The position numbers were made by a program, and so were the translations under genes. From Actinomyces minihominis (GTDB taxonomy: Bacteria; Actinomycetota; Actinomycetes; Actinomycetales; Actinomycetaceae): a stretch of 64,000 nucleotides of DNA. A model generated the notes under the pieces. The model was not told the DNA's origin. It did not search any database and saw only the letters and a program-made list of their open reading frames with translations. This document shows positions 36,729 through 44,101 of the stretch, piece by piece (the first letter of the stretch is position 1; each line of letters opens with the position of its first letter). The stretch lies in NCBI RefSeq assembly GCF_900187855.1, contig NZ_FYEG01000003.1, positions 186,001 to 250,000 of the forward strand. Reading direction: 5' to 3'.

Positions 36729-36801
36729 GGCTCTGTAGCTCAGTTGGTAGAGCGTTCGACTGAAAATCGAAAGGTCACGGGATCGACGCCCGTCGGAGCC
36801 A
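36729..36801 (+). tRNA. tRNA-Phe(GAA)
   Basis: 73 nt. Acceptor GGCTCTG/CGGAGCC, anticodon stem TTCGA/TCGAA with loop CTGAAAA, anticodon GAA (36762-36764). The T-loop reads ATCGACG, so position 54 is A (36782) instead of the near-invariant T. Discriminator A; CCA not encoded. Confidence 0.95.
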
Positions 36802-36807
36802 CAAGAA

Positions 36808-36838
36808 CCCGGTAGGTCTTAGGACTGCCGGGATTTTT
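36808..36838 (+). terminator. Terminator of the tRNA cluster
   Basis: CCCGG..AG..TC / GACTGCCGGG stem (small internal bulges), TTAG loop, followed by ATTTTT. Immediately downstream of tRNA-Phe. Confidence 0.8.
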
Positions 36839-36881
36839 GCATTTCATCTCTTCCCAAACTTGGTACCATACTGATACCGTT

Positions 36882-36899
36882 ATTGCATGGCTATGCAAT
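36882..36899. promoter_or_regulatory. Palindrome over the antitoxin start codon
   Basis: ATTGCAT-GGCT-ATGCAAT: perfect 7-bp arms with 4-nt spacer, covering the ATG at 36887. Position fits an autoregulatory operator of the antitoxin-toxin pair. Confidence 0.5.
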
Positions 36900-37090
36900 T
36901 ACGACTACATCCCGACGAAGACGCGATGCTCGAAGAGATCGCAAAAAACCTCGGTCTCTCCAAGAACCAGACCGTTGCCACCCTGGTTCGAGGAGAGTGG
37001 GAGGCGCAGCAATCACGCACAGTTACTGACAATCTTCTTGACTCCATTTCTGCCCGGCGCAAGAACCTCCTGGAGAGACTCGCTCAGTGA
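36887..37090 (+). CDS. Antitoxin of a Doc-type toxin-antitoxin pair
   Basis: 67 aa. The N-terminal half (MQLRLHPDEDAMLEEIAKNL, LSKNQTVATLVRG) looks like a ribbon-helix-helix DNA-binding unit (short beta strand followed by two helices); the C-terminal half is a charged helix (TDNLLDSISARRKNLLERLA) that would neutralise the toxin. It overlaps the Doc gene by 4 nt, the usual antitoxin-first order. Not obviously of the Phd family. A second ATG at 36893 is possible. No clear ribosome-binding site; TACCGT lies 6 nt before the ATG, so it may be leaderless. Confidence 0.75.
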   Translation: MAMQLRLHPDEDAMLEEIAKNLGLSKNQTVATLVRGEWEAQQSRTVTDNLLDSISARRKNLLERLAQ

Positions 37091-37467
37091 CTGTTAGCCT
37101 CTGGTGGCCACGTACCGAAGACATCCAGGAATGGCTTCAGAGGCAGGGGTTCTTCTCCAGAGATTGGGGGCTCCTTGCCTCTGCACTTGACCGTCCTCTT
37201 ACTGTCATCGCAGGACAGGAGATGTACCCAACTTTTTGGTTCAAGTTGGCTGCATTGCTCGATTCGATCCAGAGAAATCATCCCCTGCTTGACGGAAACA
37301 AGCGGCTGGGCTTTCTACTTGTCGCGCTGATACTCCAAGCCAACGGGTTTGATGATTCCACTGTTAGCGACGATGAGTGGTACGACCTAATCATTGAGGT
37401 CGCGTCAACGCGTATGGACACTAATCAGTTAGCCCAAAGACTCGAAGGCATGCTTAACTCGCCCTGA
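37087..37467 (+). CDS. doc: Fic/Doc family toxin
   Basis: 126 aa, normal Doc length. The catalytic motif HPLLDGNKRLGF (residues about 61-72) matches the Doc-type HxFxDGNKR (Phe replaced by Leu); the invariant His, Asp, Asn, Lys and Arg are kept. Doc toxins phosphorylate elongation factor Tu and stop translation. GTG start overlapping the antitoxin stop as GTGA. Located just downstream of a tRNA-Phe terminator, a common site for accessory genes, although no integrase is present. Lower-GC stretches (CTTACTGTCATC, CTTGTCGCGCTGATACTC) hint at transfer. Confidence 0.88.
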   Translation: MTVSLWWPRTEDIQEWLQRQGFFSRDWGLLASALDRPLTVIAGQEMYPTFWFKLAALLDSIQRNHPLLDGNKRLGFLLVALILQANGFDDSTVSDDEWYDLIIEVASTRMDTNQLAQRLEGMLNSP

Positions 37468-37491
37468 AACATGTCCATCATTTCTTAACGT

Positions 37492-37530
37492 GTAGAAGGG
37501 GCCGGGTATACAGTCCCCGACCCCCTCTAC
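37492..37530. terminator. Terminator between doc and the carboxylesterase gene
   Basis: 15-bp stem GTAGAAGGGGCCGGG with its partner at 37516-37530; on the minus strand the two imperfections become G-U pairs. 9 nt past the esterase stop. Weak U-tract. Confidence 0.7.
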
Positions 37531-37539
37531 GAGTGCGCC

Positions 37540-39027
37540 CTAACCGACTAGCGGGTAGACGGAAGCGAACCCATTTGGCACGTCCTGTGATGGAACGTCC
37601 CAAACACGGACTACACGGTCCTTCTTGATGTACCTGGGCCAGCCCGGATCACCGGTGCGGATGAACTGCACGGCCGCATGGTGAAGCTCATCAGCCAGGC
37701 ACTGCGGCGGAGCATCTCCGGCCAACGGAGCCATCGCGGGCCCATCCAGGCAGTCAAAAAAGAACGGCACGTCGAGGCAGTGCTCGGCAAACCCGAAGGT
37801 TCCCGAAGGCCAGGCAAACCTGTATACCCAGGTCGGGGCATTCCTGCGCGCAGCTATTGCTTCGAGCATGGGAACCTTGAACATGCGGTCTGTCAGGATA
37901 CGCCCACCCAGGCGGTAGTTACCGGCCTCAACAACATCCTTGTTTGCTGCCAAGTACGCCTTGCGCGCCTTCTTGGGAACGCCAAGTTGCCGAAGCAGAA
38001 GGGGTTTGGGAACCCACTTCAACTTGCTCTCCATCTCTGCAAGAGCCATCGTGAACTCGTCATCCGTGGCACCGATGACCAGATGCTTGTCCGCGCCAAC
38101 CCCCTTCTTAATGGAGTCGATGGTGCGCCTGGGGATCAGGGTGCCATCGACAACGGGACCCAGAGATAATCCCTCTTTGAGGATTTTCTCCATTTGGGAG
38201 GGGTCAAGGTTACTCAGTTCCTTCTGAACCTCAAGGAGCTTCTCTTCACTAACTGAGCTGAACCCTGCCAGGTCGTTGGAAACCCCCAGCTTCTCGGCCA
38301 TCTTGGCGGCAAACTCTTTCGCCGCTTCGGTCGAGACGTCGGGAATCGGACTGGAAATGGCGTAGACCTGATGGAACAGGTCCTGCGCCGCTTCGACTCC
38401 CAGCAGAGTCAGCACTGCGCCACCGCCGGCTGACTGTCCTGCGATTGTGACCCGACCGGGGTCACCCCCGAAGTCCGCGATGTTGTCCTGCACCCACTGG
38501 AGAGCGGCCATCCAGTCGAGGACACCACGGTTGGCGGGAGCGCCCTCTACCCATCCGAAGCCATCGAAACCCAGTCGGTACGACGCGGTCACGGTGACGA
38601 CATTATCCCGATTGAAGTTACGACCGTCGTACCAGGGACTGGCGGGTGAGCCCGCGAAGTAACCGCCTCCATGAATCCACACCAGGACTGGAAGCCCCGT
38701 CCCGGCCTCTGCCTTCTTGGGTGAGGGCGTAAAGACGTTGACATTCAGCGTGCTCTCACCGGGAATGCTGGGTTCAGGAATCAGCGTTACCCCCGGGTCA
38801 CCCCTCTGTGCGGTGGCACCGAACTCTAGGGCGTCTAGCGTCCCTGTCCACGGTTCCTTCTTAACTGGCGCCTGGAAACGAAGGTCACCGATGGGCGGTT
38901 CGGCAAAAGGGATCCCAAGGAACGCTGCTGACCGTGGGTTCGCACCCTCCCCCGTCGTTTCCTTCCATCGCCCTCGGACAACACCCGAACGCGTGGCGAC
39001 CTCTACGAACTCGACTGGCTGAGTCAT
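37540..39027 (-). CDS. Type-B carboxylesterase
   Basis: 495 aa alpha/beta hydrolase, no signal peptide. Features: FAEPPIGDLRFQAPVK, oxyanion-hole VWIHGGGYFAGSPASPWYDG, nucleophile elbow GQSAGGGAV (Ser about 200; the family usually has GESAGG, here Glu is Gln), and the late catalytic His region FGFAEHCLDVPFFFD. Hydrolyses carboxylic esters; physiological substrate unknown. ATG preceded by AGGAG at 10 nt. Stands between the TA pair and the GH3 remnant. Confidence 0.9.
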   Translation of the reverse strand: MTQPVEFVEVATRSGVVRGRWKETTGEGANPRSAAFLGIPFAEPPIGDLRFQAPVKKEPWTGTLDALEFGATAQRGDPGVTLIPEPSIPGESTLNVNVFTPSPKKAEAGTGLPVLVWIHGGGYFAGSPASPWYDGRNFNRDNVVTVTASYRLGFDGFGWVEGAPANRGVLDWMAALQWVQDNIADFGGDPGRVTIAGQSAGGGAVLTLLGVEAAQDLFHQVYAISSPIPDVSTEAAKEFAAKMAEKLGVSNDLAGFSSVSEEKLLEVQKELSNLDPSQMEKILKEGLSLGPVVDGTLIPRRTIDSIKKGVGADKHLVIGATDDEFTMALAEMESKLKWVPKPLLLRQLGVPKKARKAYLAANKDVVEAGNYRLGGRILTDRMFKVPMLEAIAARRNAPTWVYRFAWPSGTFGFAEHCLDVPFFFDCLDGPAMAPLAGDAPPQCLADELHHAAVQFIRTGDPGWPRYIKKDRVVRVWDVPSQDVPNGFASVYPLVG

Positions 39028-39077
39028 TCTTACCTAACTCCTTGCTCCGGTTGGGTTAAGTAAACCTCCCACGAGAT

Positions 39078-39644
39078 TCATCGCGGGAGGTTTACGGACT
39101 TGAAGTGCTCGATCTTCTCCTCAGGGAAGTCCAGCGAACCGGAATGGAAGAAGTTCTCGAAGATGGTTGGCCACTCCTCGTAAGGCGCATCGACTCGAAG
39201 TATCGCGAGGTCGACCTCGGGATGCAGGGCCAGGCGAATTCCCACCGCGGTGTACTCCTGGCGTGCAATATCTCCAAAGGTCTCAGTCAATGCAGGATCG
39301 GCGATTGCTCCGAAACCAATCGGTTCCGGCCACACTGAAAAGCTGCCAGCCAGCATGCCTGCCAGCGGGTTGTTGCTGTATGAGTGGCGAGGATCCGTGG
39401 AGATGGTGATGGGGATTCCCAGCCTTGTCTCCTCAGCCATTTTCTGAATCGCGTTGTGCCAACGAGCCATCCCCTCTGCTGTGTCAGCAGCGGTGAGGAT
39501 GTTGAAGTGGTTCATCTTCCTCTTATTGATGTACTTATCGGTACTTGGGAGGCCGAACTCGGAGTCGCCCTCGGCAAGTTCTCCGTTGGGACCGATGGTG
39601 ATCATGTTCTGGAAGAACAGGCCGGCCTTTTCCTCCAGGGTCAT
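39078..39644 (-). pseudogene. Remnant of a GH3 beta-glucosidase with internal in-frame deletion
   Basis: 188 codons. The first about 145 residues (MTLEEKAGLFF, TAADTAEGMARWHNAIQKMA, GIPITISTDPRHSYSNNP, YTAVGIRLALHPEVDLA) are the N-terminal part of a GH3 glycosidase; the next residues (ILRVDAPYE, FENFFHSGSLDFPEEKIE) belong to the C-terminal part of the same family, about 400-500 residues later in an intact enzyme. The join falls at DLA, a tripeptide present at both places in relatives. The start is also cut (normally about 20-40 residues precede MTLEEK) and so is the C-terminus. No catalytic Asp nucleophile motif remains. A dead gene. Confidence 0.85.
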
Positions 39645-39647
39645 CTA

Positions 39648-39863
39648 ACTCAGAAGGATCTCTACGCGATCATCAACGCTGCGACCGGGGTCAAGATAGT
39701 CGCGGTCGACCGAATCTGCCTCGACCTCGACCCCGAATGGATCGTACGAACAGCCACAGCAGTGGCCGATGGTTTGCAGTCTGCTTGGTTACTGGATCCA
39801 ACGATAGACATGCCCGCGGACCTGCAGAAGTTCCTCAACCTCATTACGGAGAAGCCAGAGTAG
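39648..39863 (+). pseudogene. C-terminal fragment of a TetR-family regulator
   Basis: 72 codons open to a TAG stop. The end, TATAVADGLQSAWLLDPTID then MPADLQKFL, is the recognisable C-terminal signature of TetR-type ligand-binding domains (ADGLQxxWLLDPxxDM). No helix-turn-helix and no start are present; the fragment begins where the GH3 remnant on the other strand begins, so a single deletion probably removed the regulator's N-terminus, the intergenic region and the GH3 5' end. Once perhaps a divergent regulator of the glucosidase (inference). Confidence 0.7.
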
Positions 39864-39915
39864 GCCGAGCACCAAGCTCTGGCGAAACCTCTGCGCCCCC
39901 GGCTAGCTCCCGGAT

Positions 39916-41691
39916 CTACTGAGCCTCACTCTGCTCGACGGGTTCTTGGTGCGTTTCTCCCTGGTGGGCCAGCTCCAACGCCTCATGATCGGCCTCGGCC
40001 TCGCGAATCACGGCTTTAACCCGCAGACTCACACTCTTTGAACCGGATCCATCCCTGGCGATGGACTTCAGCAGGCCCGCGTGTGATTCAGCATGACCGG
40101 CTAGGTAGAGGGCATCTTCCATGTTGTCGACCAGCAGGGCCGATCCCGAGTGCTCCCCCACCAGCCCCATGCGTTCCACCAGGCTGCGATACTGCTTCGG
40201 CAGACCCTTGATGATGACCAATTTGCCGCGTCGGTTCAGATCCCCTGACAGATCCGCAAGCGCCTTGGCGCCGGTGGCATCCATGACACCGATCCTGGAG
40301 AGTCGCAGGATAACTACGTCAACACCACTGAGTTGCGAAATCTCGGACTCGATTCGGTCAGAAACGCCAAAGAACATCGACCCGTCCATGCGGAACACCG
40401 CCACTCGGGGACCAGCACCGTGGTTTTCACGGTAAACGCCGGAGTGGTTGGCGAAGTGCCGCAGAACCAGGACCCCGGCCACCAGAACCCCGATGACGAT
40501 GGCCCAGATGAGGTCGAGGCCGATGGTGATGGTCGCCGTGATGACGAAGACCAGGGCGTCTGAGCGGGTCGAACGCATGATCTGCATGATGGTCTCCCCC
40601 GAGACCATCTTGAAGGTGGTCACCATCAAAACCGCTGAGAGTACGAAGAGCGGGATGAACGAAACCAGGCCGGATGCTGCATAGACGACGATCAGAAGTA
40701 GAAGTGCGTGGGTGATGGCTGCCAGCCTCGACCTAGCCCCACTTCTCACGTTGACGGCTGTGCGGGCAATCGCCCCTGTTGCAGGCATTCCCCCAAATAG
40801 TCCCGAAGCAACGGAAGCCAGTCCCTGGCCGAACAGTTCCCGATCGGGCTCGTATGTTCCGCCCTGCATCATTCCGGCTGCGATACGCGCCGAGAGGAGG
40901 GATTCTATTCCTGCCAGTAGGGCGACTGCAGCTGCCGCCGGTAGCAACCTACCCACTATCTCCAGGTTCGCTGCGGGCAGCACGGGTGCGGGTAGCGACG
41001 AGGGAATCTCACCGATCAGCGCCACGTCCCAGCGCGCCAGCCACAGCAGAAGAGTTGCCACCACGACCACCACAAGGGATGAGGGCACACGTGGGGCGAA
41101 GCGTTCCAAGGCAAGGATGAGAAGGATTGATCCGGCGGTCAGACCCAGGGTGAGGGCGGCGTTGGGCCAACTAGCTGAGAAGGCAGCCTGGAAAGCTCCC
41201 TGCAGACTGTTAAGTCCGGGAATCGGTTCCACCCCGAAGGCAGCGGGAACCTGCTGCATGAAGATTGTGACTGCGATTCCCAGTGTGAAGCCCTCAATCA
41301 CCGGCCAGGGGATCAGCGAGATCGCCCGGCCCAACCCGAGGATTCCACCAAGTATCACCATCAGCCCCGCCAAGACGGAGAGAAGGGGCAGCACCCCCAC
41401 ACCCTCGGCAGCCACAATCGGGGCGATGATGACCACCATGGCGCCGGTGGGGCCGGAGACCTGGACCCGCGACCCGCCAAAGACAGCCGCAACGAAACCC
41501 GCGACTATGGCGGTGATCAAGCCGGCAGCCGCACCGACCCCGGAAGAGACTCCGAAGGCTAGGGCTAGCGGCAGCGCCACCACACCAACCGTGACTCCGG
41601 CTATGAGATCTTTTCGCCAGGAACGCCGCATCTGGCCAACGTCTGACGGTCGAGGTAGAAGCCCACGTAAATGTGTGAGTACCGGTGACAA
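39916..41691 (-). CDS. SulP-family anion transporter with STAS domain
   Basis: 591 aa. Membrane domain with 10-14 helices starting DLIAGVTVGVVALPLALAFG, the VQVSGPTGAM motif, and a cytosolic STAS domain near the C-terminus (FRMDGSMFFGVSDRIESEIS; RIGVMDATGAKALADL, about residues 440-540). Carries sulfate, bicarbonate or related anions; substrate not evident. Start: TTG at 41691 has GGAAGGA 5 nt upstream and gives a usual N-terminus; the frame is open to 41988 with an ATG at 41781 as alternative (621 aa). Intact although flanked by gene remnants. Confidence 0.88.
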   Translation of the reverse strand: MSPVLTHLRGLLPRPSDVGQMRRSWRKDLIAGVTVGVVALPLALAFGVSSGVGAAAGLITAIVAGFVAAVFGGSRVQVSGPTGAMVVIIAPIVAAEGVGVLPLLSVLAGLMVILGGILGLGRAISLIPWPVIEGFTLGIAVTIFMQQVPAAFGVEPIPGLNSLQGAFQAAFSASWPNAALTLGLTAGSILLILALERFAPRVPSSLVVVVVATLLLWLARWDVALIGEIPSSLPAPVLPAANLEIVGRLLPAAAAVALLAGIESLLSARIAAGMMQGGTYEPDRELFGQGLASVASGLFGGMPATGAIARTAVNVRSGARSRLAAITHALLLLIVVYAASGLVSFIPLFVLSAVLMVTTFKMVSGETIMQIMRSTRSDALVFVITATITIGLDLIWAIVIGVLVAGVLVLRHFANHSGVYRENHGAGPRVAVFRMDGSMFFGVSDRIESEISQLSGVDVVILRLSRIGVMDATGAKALADLSGDLNRRGKLVIIKGLPKQYRSLVERMGLVGEHSGSALLVDNMEDALYLAGHAESHAGLLKSIARDGSGSKSVSLRVKAVIREAEADHEALELAHQGETHQEPVEQSEAQ

Positions 41692-41851
41692 AAGGATCCT
41701 TCCAGAGGACGCAAAGGCGCCCCGCAGGGCTACGATTGGTGGGTGAAGTGAACACCCAAGCTTAGCCAGCCTCGGTGACATAGGGAAACGCGCACCCCCG
41801 GGAACACGCCAGAAAGTCCTGGTTCCACCCCTCTGGCAATGCGAAACCAGC

Positions 41852-42330
41852 ATGAATCCCGTCATCCACACCTCCGCCCTTACCAAGAACTTTGGAACAA
41901 CACGGGCTCTCGACGGCCTGGACCTAGAGGTTCGGCAGGGCGAAGTCTTGGGGTTGTTGGGGCCCAATGGGGCCAGCAAGTCCGCCACCTTGCGGATCCT
42001 GCTCGGTCAGCTTCGCAAGAGTGGTGGAGACGCAGAGGTGTTCGGATCCGCCCCGTGGACCAAAGCTGTCGATCTGCACCAAAGAGTCGCCTATATTCCA
42101 GACGACGTAGAGCTGTGGCCAAGCAGCAGGGGAAGACCGTCCTCCTCTCCAGCCACATCCTGGCGCAGGTGGAGGTCCTGGCCGACCGCATCTCAATCGT
42201 CCGTGACGGCCGCATTGTGGAAACTGGAACTATCTCTGATCTGCGACACCTCTCTCGCACTTCCGTGGCGGTGGAACTAGCGACGTCTTCGTCGGGCCTC
42301 GCAGAAGATAAGCCCTTATCTTTTGAATGA
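41852..42330 (+). pseudogene. Frameshifted, internally deleted ABC transporter ATPase
   Basis: The first about 90 codons ([51 protein letters not shown]) are the start of an ABC ATPase; Walker A is damaged (GPNGASKS for GPNGAGKS/T). At about 42119 the frame breaks; after it, another frame encodes the end ([40 protein letters not shown]). About 85-95 residues with the signature motif and Walker B are missing. The permease that should follow is absent. Non-functional. Confidence 0.85.
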
Positions 42331-42420
42331 GCCCTTCCGTTTCAATAGACTTAAAGCATCGCGAGGCGCCCCGGCGCAACACGCCAGACGGACCAAACCA
42401 ATGGAGTGAAGGAGAAGGAA

Positions 42421-42825
42421 ATGGCAGAACACATCGATCACGGCCCAGGACCATTCGTAATCAATATTGAGGAAGCAACCCTCGAGAATGAGAACTTCCG
42501 TACGGCGATCTGGACGGGCAAACACCTGCAGATGACCGTCATGAACATCCCTGTGGGCGGCGACATCGGCCTGGAGATCCACCACCATGAGGACCAGTTC
42601 CTTCGCGTCGAACAGGGTCGTGGCCTTGTCCGCATGGGCCCGAAGGAAAACGAGGTTACCTTCGAGGCTGAGGTCAGCGACGACTGGGCCATCCTCATTC
42701 CGGTTAACACCTGGCACAACGTCATCAACATCGGTGATGAACCGCTGAAGGTCTACTCAATCTACGGTCCCCCGCACCACGCGAAGGGCACCATCCACAA
42801 GACCCAGGCCGACGATATCGACTGA
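42421..42825 (+). CDS. Cupin-domain protein
   Basis: 134 aa single-domain cupin. Metal-binding motif region GGDIGLEIHHHEDQFLRVEQ supplies several histidines plus Glu and Gln; second cupin motif DDWAILIPVNTWHNVINIG supplies the last His. Resembles small cupins annotated as capsular or mannose-6-phosphate isomerase-like proteins; function not determined. ATG at 42421 preceded by AAGGAGAAGG; the extra upstream codons (MKEKE) are the ribosome-binding site itself. Confidence 0.85.
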   Translation: MAEHIDHGPGPFVINIEEATLENENFRTAIWTGKHLQMTVMNIPVGGDIGLEIHHHEDQFLRVEQGRGLVRMGPKENEVTFEAEVSDDWAILIPVNTWHNVINIGDEPLKVYSIYGPPHHAKGTIHKTQADDID

Positions 42826-42836
42826 TTCGTCCAGTA

Positions 42837-42885
42837 CCTCGGGCGGCGCTTCCCTTACCAAACGGTGGGTTAGTGCCGCCTGAGG
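42837..42885. terminator. Possible terminator between cupin and methyltransferase genes
   Basis: 13-bp imperfect stem (CCTCGGGCGGCGC with 42873-42885, two G-U pairs on the plus strand) around a large loop containing a nested ACC/GGT. It overlaps the 3' end of the convergent methyltransferase gene. No U-tract of note. Confidence 0.4.
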
Positions 42886-44051
42886 CGTTTAACCACCACC
42901 GCCGAATGCCTTCCCTGCAGACGCGTCAGGATCACGGAAGCTGCCCGATCGCCCTTGAGCTTGAGCCCCTTGCGGAACTGATCCGGCACAATGTCGACCC
43001 CACGCTTGAGTATCTCCAAGGAACCGACCTCATGTATCCGCAGGTACTGCTTCAGTTTCTTGATTGGCATCGCCTCGATCACCTCAAACGCCGTGGCGAG
43101 CGGGCCGACCAACAGGGTGTCCCCCGTCAGGTAGGCCATTCCCTCTGAAACCGGTCCAGCTTCAAGCTTTCCGGCGAGGACGTGGAGGCCGCCGGAACGG
43201 ATCACCGCCCCGTCTGGCTCATAGATGTAGCGCCCCAGTTCCACCGGAGTCATCGGCACCACCGGCGAGGTCGGTTCGTCCGTTGCCACCAACTCGACCA
43301 TTTCACCGTCACTGATGATGAGGGCGGAGCGACCCGGCCTGGCCGCAAGCGCCCCGAACCACAGCCCGGCCTCGACAACGTCTCCGTTCACAGAAACCCA
43401 CTGGACGTGCGCGTCCTCCGGAAGGTCCGGGTAGGCAATACCCGGCGCCACCTTTACCCCCAGGTTAGGAACTACGTTGCGGATCGCCAGGACCCGGTCG
43501 AAGGGTGGGGAGTAGTCAGCGGGGTTGAAGGTGCGTCCCCGGGCTCCGCGCCGAGCCGGATCGGCAAAGACCCCGTCAAAGTCCGTGAACTCAATGTCGA
43601 GCCCATCCCCGTTGACTACCTGCGCGTTGGGAAAAACAGAGAGATTATGCGTGGCACACCCGGCGGTAACTTCATCAAACTCGACGGCGGTCACCTCCAG
43701 CCCGGCGCGGGCGAAAGCCATTGAGTCGGCCCCAACTCCACTGGTAATGTCCGCGACCGTCCGGCAGCCCGCGCGTGCAAAGCGGGAGGCGTGAAGATCA
43801 GCCACAACCGCCCTGGTCGCCTGCTGCACCCCCGCCACGGTAAAGAGCATGCGCCGTGCATCCTCACCGAACTTCGCCTCACCCCGGGCCCGCAGATGCT
43901 GCTGTGTGAGGGCGGAGGCGACCAGGTCCGGTTCATACCCTTCGGCACGCAGCCTGCGTGACAGCTCTTCGACACCGCGGGGATCGTAGGGCGGAAGCGA
44001 GTCAACCAGGGCGAGAGCCTGCGGGTTCAGCAGGTGAAAGACACCATCCAT
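42870..44051 (-). CDS. SAM-dependent methyltransferase with THUMP-like domain
   Basis: 393 aa. SAM-binding motif I VADITSGVGADSMAFARAG (about residue 100), the downstream acidic VTAVEFDE, and the catalytic-loop FADPARRG; the C-terminal part (AMPIKKLKQYLRIHEVGSLE; GVDIVPDQFRKGLKLKG) is the THUMP-like domain found in actinobacterial proteins related to RNA methyltransferases. Likely an RNA-modifying enzyme; target unknown. Start MDGVFHLLNPQAL; the 24 residues of open frame before it overlap the divergent MFS promoter. Confidence 0.85.
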   Translation of the reverse strand: MDGVFHLLNPQALALVDSLPPYDPRGVEELSRRLRAEGYEPDLVASALTQQHLRARGEAKFGEDARRMLFTVAGVQQATRAVVADLHASRFARAGCRTVADITSGVGADSMAFARAGLEVTAVEFDEVTAGCATHNLSVFPNAQVVNGDGLDIEFTDFDGVFADPARRGARGRTFNPADYSPPFDRVLAIRNVVPNLGVKVAPGIAYPDLPEDAHVQWVSVNGDVVEAGLWFGALAARPGRSALIISDGEMVELVATDEPTSPVVPMTPVELGRYIYEPDGAVIRSGGLHVLAGKLEAGPVSEGMAYLTGDTLLVGPLATAFEVIEAMPIKKLKQYLRIHEVGSLEILKRGVDIVPDQFRKGLKLKGDRAASVILTRLQGRHSAVVVKRLRRH

Positions 44052-44101
44052 AGTCGGTATTCTGTCAGGTGATCCCCCCGTTCCCCATCGGAGGCGCGCC
44101 C

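Noticed and set aside
39384-39647. N-terminal extension of the TetR fragment on the plus strand
   Set aside because: This part is the antisense of the GH3 remnant and has no helix-turn-helix, so only the region after the junction is counted.
40712-41746. 344-codon open frame opposite the SulP gene
   Set aside because: Antisense shadow; composition is Ala/Pro/Arg/Thr-rich with no recognisable domain.
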